Source of the DNA: Rhizophagus irregularis | Lineage: Eukaryota; Glomeromycota; Glomeromycetes; Glomerales; Glomeraceae | Assembly (NCBI RefSeq): GCF_026210795.1 | Contig: NC_089439.1 | Location: 2,108,001-2,172,000 of the forward strand | Reading direction: 5' to 3' | Length of the DNA: 64,000 bases | Shown here: piece after piece, positions 57,500 to 64,000 of the stretch | How positions within the stretch are numbered: position 1 is the stretch's first letter | Layout of the letters: every line of letters begins with the position of its first letter | Notes under the pieces: generated by a model | Told to the model about the DNA's origin: nothing | What the model saw: the letters and a program-made list of their open reading frames with translations, nothing else | The model's database searches: none | Made by a program: the position numbers and the translations under genes

Positions 57500-59180
57500 A
57501 TTTTAATTACATACTCTATAAATGTAAAACTTCGTGAATAGATACATTTACGGAAATAACATGGAATAAAAAAAACCCGGAATAAATTCTTTATGGGGCC
57601 AAATTAATGAAATAAAATAATTCCCAATTATGAAATAAATGAACTAATTAAGTTATATAATTCCTTTGTAATTTAATTACCAATTAAATGACTGTCTAGT
57701 TCAAAACCTACCTAAATATAGTCGTTATTTCGTTTTTTTTCTTTATTTTCATTATTTACACAATATCCGATGAGTTTACATTTCATAAGCGTTAAAGTAT
57801 AATCAATCGACTAATTCAAGAACAAATAATAATTTACTTATTATTAAATAAATGAATGTAATACCTTGGGTAAATATATATATATATAAGACTTTTTGAA
57901 ACAGCTTATTATCTTACTTTTTTTGGACACAATAGATAATATAGATAATAAGTAATAAATTATTTGGATGGTATTAAAAAAGGGTCTAATTTAAAAAAGC
58001 GAAACAATACTTTTAGTATTCTTGGAAAGTATTAGTATTTTGTATTTCTATTATTGAAATAATAAGATGCCATATTTTTTTGAATCAATGTTTTGGTGTA
58101 CAATTTGACTAATATATCTACATAGATCCTTTCAATTATATTTTTTCTGTAATACAAGTTGATTTGGTTATTTATATTATATACATGAACAAAAAGAACA
58201 TATAATTAAATAATATCTTGTATTCCAAACTCAATCATATCTAATACATTCCTATTGTCATATTTAGGTTCGGTTATGAATTTTTCCCTCGGACATGATA
58301 GAATTTAGAATATAATATGCCGAATCTTCACTGCGCGTTACATTTTATACGGACGCGTTGCACACGTTTATATATATATAATGGATTTGATCGCAAAATG
58401 AATACTTATTACTCTTCGGTTTAAGAGTGTAATACTCGGCTGTTTAGTATAAACAAATCGATATTCATTTTAAAAAGGGACTAGGTTCATTATATTACTA
58501 AATAGAAGATAAATTAGATAAATTTTAATATGTCGAAGTTTTATGAGATTTTGAAATTATTTTTGATTTGTAATTTTATTATGGAACTTCTGGAACTCCA
58601 AAGACTCTGGATTAAGGACATTGGCTGATTGGCTTAAAAAATTTTTTTTTACTATTCTTTGTAATTATTTGGATACAAAGAAAATAAATCAAGTGCTGTT
58701 TCATCCGTGCATGATTGTTTTTTACAATAGGAATTTTGTTTGTTTTTTATACAACGACCAACCAAAAAGTGCTCTCATTCATCGCATTTACTAGGAATTA
58801 AGGCTAAATAAGGATTGTTAATATATAGAACACGTAGAAATCAATCATTCCAAATTAATCGACAAGTGATTTAAATTTATCTTGTTTTACATTAATGGGC
58901 ATGATCATCATTTAGGGTAGGGTTTTTTTATTTATAAAAAAATTCATTAGCAAAATTTAGAAATAAACAATTCATAACACATTAAATTTTTCTTTGTTCC
59001 ATTTTTTTTTAGTATTATACATACTGTACTATATATATATATATATTTTTTACATAATTATACAGTCAAAGGAACTTGATCGACAAATCGCAGTCAAAGA
59101 CGTATGTATGAGTTTTAACGTTGAAAATTTTACGAATTTTTACAACTCAATCGAAATAAAAATGTTAACAGAATAATAAC
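57500..59180. other. AT-rich intergenic sequence
   Basis: Short TA runs occur near 57877 and 59028. No supported gene was found. Confidence 0.45.
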
Positions 59181-59187
59181 AAAATGA

Positions 59188-59323
59188 TACTGTACTTTGC
59201 GGTATATAAGCACCCCTTTTTGCACTTAATGCCGGCAAAGATCTTCATAATCCTGGCCAAATTAGCCATAATTCCGGCCGGGGTGCTTAATTTTGGGGTG
59301 CTTACTAACAGCAAAATACGGTA
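59188..59323. mobile_element. TACCGTATTTTGC-type MITE
   Basis: TACTGTACTTTGCGGTATAT at the left and ACAGCAAAATACGGTA at the right are inverted, and the arms continue through AAGCACCCC and GGGGTGCTT. The whole 136 bp is nearly palindromic and contains two GGCCA words in opposite orientation. TA lies at each tip. Confidence 0.75.
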
Positions 59324-59402
59324 ATAATTTATCCGACATAAAGATTGTTTATTAAACTTTTACTGATTTATGCATTCATAATAAATCTGGTTTTTCATGC
59401 AT

Positions 59403-59432
59403 GGAAAATAAAATAAAATAAAATAAAATAAT
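59403..59432. repeat. AAAAT pentanucleotide repeat
   Basis: About five to six units of AAAAT in a row. Confidence 0.8.
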
Positions 59433-60084
59433 AATGTGTGCTTTTGACATTATTATTATTGGTTTATACAAAAAAAAGAAAAAATTTTTAACAAAGTTTT
59501 TTTACTCGGGCAATTGTCGAATCCAATCAACTGTGCCGCAGTTCTTTGTTTGGTAATTTGTTATCTTTTCCGAAAAATTAAAAATTTCACCATTATACAC
59601 CATGCTAATTAAATAGTACTATCACTTCGTAGAGAAATAAAATAATTTTCGGCCTCATTAAATCAAATAATTAACTAAGTGATTTATGCATGAACTTATT
59701 CTCTTATTTTTATTAGATTAATACCATTATGTGCATCAAAAACACCCTATATGTGCATATTACGTTAATAATTTTTGTGATAAACATTAGTTTTAGAAGC
59801 GATAAACGCCCAACTATGCTTTGCGGACGGAGGTTAAATTGATACGACTAATCAAGAAAAAATGATTAATATTCGGATACTCTCACGTTTTACAGTAAGA
59901 TACTCATTATATGTGCGTATATATATTAGTTACTTATTAGAAGAATACTGTATTCGTTCAGGAATAGAAAAATGAGGGGCTAAACTATATTTAATTTAGG
60001 ACACTTAAAGGGTAGCGAAATTCTTGTCACATTATTGCTACCAGAAAACTAGATAATAGTAAAGTATTTTCTTATAACAACCTT

Positions 60085-60177
60085 AAAAATTCCTTTGGAA
60101 AGGATTTTTAAGCATATTATATCCAAGCTTCATACAACAAAATTTCATCAAATAACACAAAAATACAAAGTCTTCCA
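60085..60177 (+). promoter_or_regulatory. Conserved upstream region of family B
   Basis: AAAAATTCCTTTGG, TTTTAAGCATATT and ATCCAAGCTT occur in the same order as in the minus-strand upstream region of the gene at 29188-29466. TCTTCCAATG surrounds the start codon in both. Confidence 0.5.
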
Positions 60178-60411
60178 ATGTCATCAAGAAATTGTGGACA
60201 ACGCGGAACATCACGATTTATTAACGATATAAACCGAAATAGCGTTTCACAAATTCAGTTAATAATTAATTCTAATACTATTGACCGAATCGCCCGAATA
60301 ACTACGCCACAAATTTCAAATAATCCCATTGAAAATGACTTTTTTAATGGAACAAGTTTTTATGATAACAATAGTTTTGAACATCTAATTTTACCCTCTG
60401 GATTTCGATGA
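60178..60411 (+). CDS. Family B small protein, shortened
   Basis: This is a 77-residue protein of unrecognised function. It begins MSSRNCGQRGTSRFINDINR, lacking most of the asparagine-rich insert of the other two copies. It continues NTIDRIARITTPQISNNPIE, NDFFNGTSFYDNNSFEHLIL and ends PSGFR without the serine-rich tail. The conserved upstream region and the 3' signature at 60538-60550 are both present. It lies on the opposite strand to all other family B copies, within an inverted duplicate of the 28.4-29.5 kb region. Confidence 0.7.
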   Translation: MSSRNCGQRGTSRFINDINRNSVSQIQLIINSNTIDRIARITTPQISNNPIENDFFNGTSFYDNNSFEHLILPSGFR

Positions 60412-61180
60412 TAACCTCTTCATTGTTTCGTTAATATAATTTTCATAGCATTTTCATACCGTAACTTTTTTTAAAAAAACTTCGTACTTTTATAATAAAT
60501 TGCGTTTCTTTGTCGTAAAAAATTGGTTTTTTATTTCATCACAAACACAATAAATATTATAGTAGAATTTACAAGATAGTGGTCTTTAGAATATTTTATT
60601 ATAATTTATAAGTTATCATATGTTTTTATATAATACTTTTTATATATTTGTCATTCAATGAACTTAGATTAGAGTAATTTTTAAGTTTTTTTTTTCTTGT
60701 TTGATTTTAATAAGATTTAAATTTATACTGTACATATTGAAATACGACATATAAGATTTATTTTAGAGTTCAATTATTACCACGTTATTTTGCAACCTCG
60801 ACGAATAATATCCACACTTTAACGATGATCCTAAATCATCAAAACGAAATTAAAGTACAAAAATTTTCTATTGTATTTGTATTCGAATAATTTAAAATTA
60901 TTCAACTAATTTCTTTTTTTAACTTGCTTTAATATTTACTTAGTTTGTAAATAAAAATAGTTGCAAAAGTTTTTTTTTTTAAAGCATATTTAGGGATATT
61001 ATCGTTTTAAATTTATGTTTTGTACTATGAACAATGCAAATTGTTATTGGCCTTTTTCTATCGAATGAGAAAGTTTCAATTAATAAACTTAATAAAAATT
61101 ATAAAATTATTATACAGTTGAAAAATCCGTATTTAATATCTGAAAAGTGAATAGTAAATAGTTATCAACCTTTTAAAGAA
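60412..61180 (+). repeat. Family B 3' flank, inverted duplicate
   Basis: The stretch after the 60178 gene, through ATAGTGGTCTTT and on to TATCTGAAAAGTGAATAGTA at about 61137-61157, corresponds in inverted order to 29187 down to about 28370. The match is patchy in the middle. Confidence 0.65.
60538..60550 (+). terminator. 3'-end signature of family B gene
   Basis: ATCACAAACACAA lies 127 bp after the stop codon. Confidence 0.45.
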
Positions 61181-61857
61181 CGTGTAAAATCTGTATCTAT
61201 TTATCATAAAAATGGTCTCCGGTAACTAATATGGAATATAACTTAAGGGTATTTATATAATAATACGTTCAATAAAGTTACAATAGTTTTCACGCGGATT
61301 TAAAATAGAATTATACGCTGAATTTCGAATGGTTATTCGTAATTTGTAACCGTAATCGATTGAATTAGCAATTAGTGATTTTTTTTATTTCACTTATAAT
61401 ACTAAAAACATTTACACATTACCCTTTCTAATAAATCCATCCGCAGCAGTATATTATATCACGTATAAAACACAAGAAATTTATTTCGTGAATAACTAAA
61501 ACAAATTTAAAATGATAATATTTCTAATGAAGGAGATAAGTTAGTGACTAGTGACTCTGCAAGTCAAAATAACATAAGTTCGACAAAGGTTTTCTTGTAA
61601 TAAAAAAATAAGTGTACTAAATAAGGTGAAGTAAAGTCTTCATTCCCGATAAAAAATTTTTCAGACGTGTCTGGGTTTCTTCGGAAAAAAAACTAGAAAA
61701 ATCATTTTTCCCAGAATTTTTTTTATAGTGATTACGGTTATAGCCTTATAGGCATTTTAAGTCATATAAGCGAAACTGAAAATATTAAAACGAAGACTGT
61801 ATTTAATGATAATGTCAGTCAGCATTAAAAGACAATATCTAAAAAAAGGAAAGTCTA

Positions 61858-63182
61858 TATCAATCCCCGCGTTACCCCCTAATTTTTTTTTATTATGATA
61901 GTCCATATTAAAAATTATGGCGTAGTATAATTATTAAATATAGAGCTTATATATTGGCTAAAACTATTAGTTTTTTTAGCATAAATTAATGATTTCCGAA
62001 TTCATAATTCTGGCCTAAATTTTCTTAATTCTGGCCAAAATCGTATTTCCGGCCTAAATTTGATTAAAATTGAAAAATGTAGGTCAAATGTAACATGCAT
62101 TTATGCAATATAACATTTTTAACTGTTATTATTCAAAATGTTTTTAAGAATTTAATGAACATTTTAATTAGTTTAAAAAGTTAAAAAATCGAGTAAATTC
62201 AAGTTGGATCTTGTTGCAAAAACCATTTATTTTTACTACTAAAATATCATTAAAAATAGAATATCTCGCCATCTAGTAATTATAAAAAGATGAATAATAG
62301 CTTGTTAGAATCGCCTTATCAAGGCAATTCTAATGGTGATAAAATCGCATTTCCATCATTTATAGATGACGTGTTAGCTTTATGAAGAAGAATAGATGAA
62401 TATGTAATTCCTCGCCATGTAATGACGGTAAAAAGATGAATAATAGCTCATTAGAATCGTATTATCGAGGCGGTTCTAGTGCTGCTAAAATTGCATTTCT
62501 AACATCAATAGGTAACGAGTTAGTATTATTAAAATAAATTTTTATGTGGTGATTTCTCATTAACTATCGATCAGTGATGCCAAAAATATTATTTTAGTAC
62601 CATTAGAATCACCTCAATAAGACGATTCTAATGAGCTATTATTTGCCCGTTACTATCATTAGATAGCGAGAAATTACATATTCTTTTTTAGAAAAATAAC
62701 TTATTATCTATTTATGATAAAATTTTGATCTCATCACCATTAGAATCGCCTTGACAAGACGATTCTAACAAGCTATTATTCATCTTTTTATAATCACTAG
62801 ATGGCAAGATATTCCATCTTTAATGATATTTTGTAAGTAAAAATCATGGATGGTTTTTGTGACTTGTTCCAACTTGAATTCATTTTGAATAATAATGGTT
62901 AAAGTGTTATATTACATAAATGCAATTTTATATTTGACCTACATTTTTTAATTTTAACTAAATTTAGGCCGGAATTACGATTTTGGCCAGAATTAAGAAA
63001 ATCTTGGCCAGAATTATGAATTCGAAATCATTAATTTATGCAATTTATGCTTAAAAAATTAACTTTAGCCAAATTTGATCTACATATATAAGCACTTATA
63101 TTTAATAATTATACTATGCCATAATTTTTAATATGGCTATTATAATAAAAAAAATTAGGGGTAACATTCGTGGCAATTGATA
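61858..63182. mobile_element. Large palindromic foldback element, about 1.3 kb
   Basis: TATCAAT, GTTACCCCCTAATTTTTTTT, CATATTAAAAATTATGGCGT and GCATAAATTAATGATTTC on the left are matched in inverted order on the right, ending AATTAGGGGTAAC and ATTGATA. The matches all centre near 62518, so almost the whole element is two imperfect arms of about 640-660 bp. Four small hairpins of the type TTAGAATCGCCTTATCAAGG (with its inverse ATTCTAA) lie at about 62308, 62452, 62603 and 62742. GGCCAGAATTA words lie in both arms. It has no ORF. Confidence 0.85.
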
Positions 63183-63189
63183 TTGAGGT

Positions 63190-64000
63190 TATTTGAAGTT
63201 ATAACAAAGCACGTGAAACATTTGTCCGATAGATGTTCAATAAATTAATTTGGTTACATAATAAATTAGTTCGCCTTACGTCATAATAACAAACAAAGAC
63301 GTAATCGGTATTATTATTAGTTTATGAATTAGGCTTACCAATATTGTTAAAAATAACATTTTGATAATTTAGTAGGGTTCGTTCCCTGTTCTCTATTTTG
63401 GTACTTAATGATTCATTCTATAATTAGAACAAAGTATTTGCATCTGACTAATACTATGGGTTGTGTCTTATGCAGCATATGCTGTACAGTTTCTGTATTT
63501 ACCAATGATTATAAATCAAAATATTCCGTAAAATTCAGTAAAATCCAGGAAAGCCTTATAAATTCCGTGAATATGCTACATTTACGAAAAACCTAAAAAC
63601 CTGGAATTTAAAACGGTCAACTTTTTTTTTTTATATATATGAAAAATACAAAATTAAATTGTTAAATCGCGAAACTTTTACCAACTATAAATTTACTAAC
63701 AAAATAAACAATTTAATTCTTTTGCCAATCATGGCGGCTAAACATATTTTAGCATTTAAATTTTAAATTATCCGATAACAATACTATTATTTCTTTTTTA
63801 TTCAACTAAATAAAATTAAATCATGCATATGTGCATAATTATTATTGTTTACATTTTTATGAATGAATGTAAAGATTATGTCATAACACGAAACCTGCTG
63901 TTGCCATCCTATAAAAATGAAATGTGTTAAATTTGTGTCCATGTGTAAAAAACGTCCAAAAAAGCACCATTTTGTCCGTTATTACAAAAAAACAAAAATT
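63190..64000. other. AT-rich intergenic sequence
   Basis: No gene or structured element was recognised up to the end of the window. Confidence 0.45.

Overview
The window is strongly AT-rich eukaryotic nuclear DNA with very low gene density. It most likely comes from an arbuscular mycorrhizal fungus of the Rhizophagus (Glomeromycotina) type. That assignment is an inference from three things: base composition, short GT-AG introns (60-84 nt), and the only large gene, a tyrosine-kinase-like kinase fused to a long Sel1-repeat array. Expansion of this kinase class is known in Rhizophagus. No long transposon ORF, rRNA, functional tRNA or CRISPR array was seen.

Protein-coding content. (1) One intact five-exon gene on the minus strand (21336 to 17412, 1209 residues): an N-terminal protein kinase plus about 19 Sel1-like repeats. 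(2) 'Family A', a small-protein family not recognised from known domains, with a CxxC-containing N-terminal half and a conserved FNAKFTLNN-PCELEYDL core. Intact copies lie at 6244-6504, 25051-25374, 35962-36273, 46920-47333 and 57101-57478. Many broken copies lie at about 2.9, 3.1, 4.9, 5.1-11.0, 14.1, 25.5 and 33 kb. (3) 'Family B', a second unrecognised family, intact at 29188-29466, 52419-52700 and 60178-60411, with remnants at about 17.1 and 43.1 kb. Families A and B share the start of the ORF (MSS-N-GQ) and a 3' signature (ATCACAAACACAA) but differ in between.

Layout. 0-4.9 kb: a foldback element, family A fragments, a nested inverted-repeat insertion and a dispersed repeat. 4.9-11 kb: a family A cluster scrambled by tandem amplification, with two 127-bp arrays flanking a 383-bp array. 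11.4-14.7 kb: a decayed segment colinear with 35.2-37.5 kb. 15.4-15.8 kb: an unidentified gene remnant. 16.3-17.3 kb: a family B remnant. 17.4-21.3 kb: the kinase gene. 21.4-37.5 kb: mostly non-coding, with family A and B copies and small inverted-repeat elements. 37.5-41.1 kb: inverted-repeat elements inserted into one another. 41.8 kb: a perfect 51-bp-arm hairpin. 49-56 kb: several small terminal-inverted-repeat elements with clear target-site duplications. 57-61 kb: single family A and B genes. 61.9-63.2 kb: a palindrome of about 1.3 kb.

The most interesting content is the pair of modular small-gene families, each carried in a conserved envelope of TATA box, 5' leader, ORF and 3' signature. 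They have been copied to both strands as segmental duplications, and several have been truncated or had their tails flipped. The second point of interest is a short motif (GGCCAGAATTA) that recurs inside several structurally different palindromic elements. Base-level identities and repeat counts were judged by eye.
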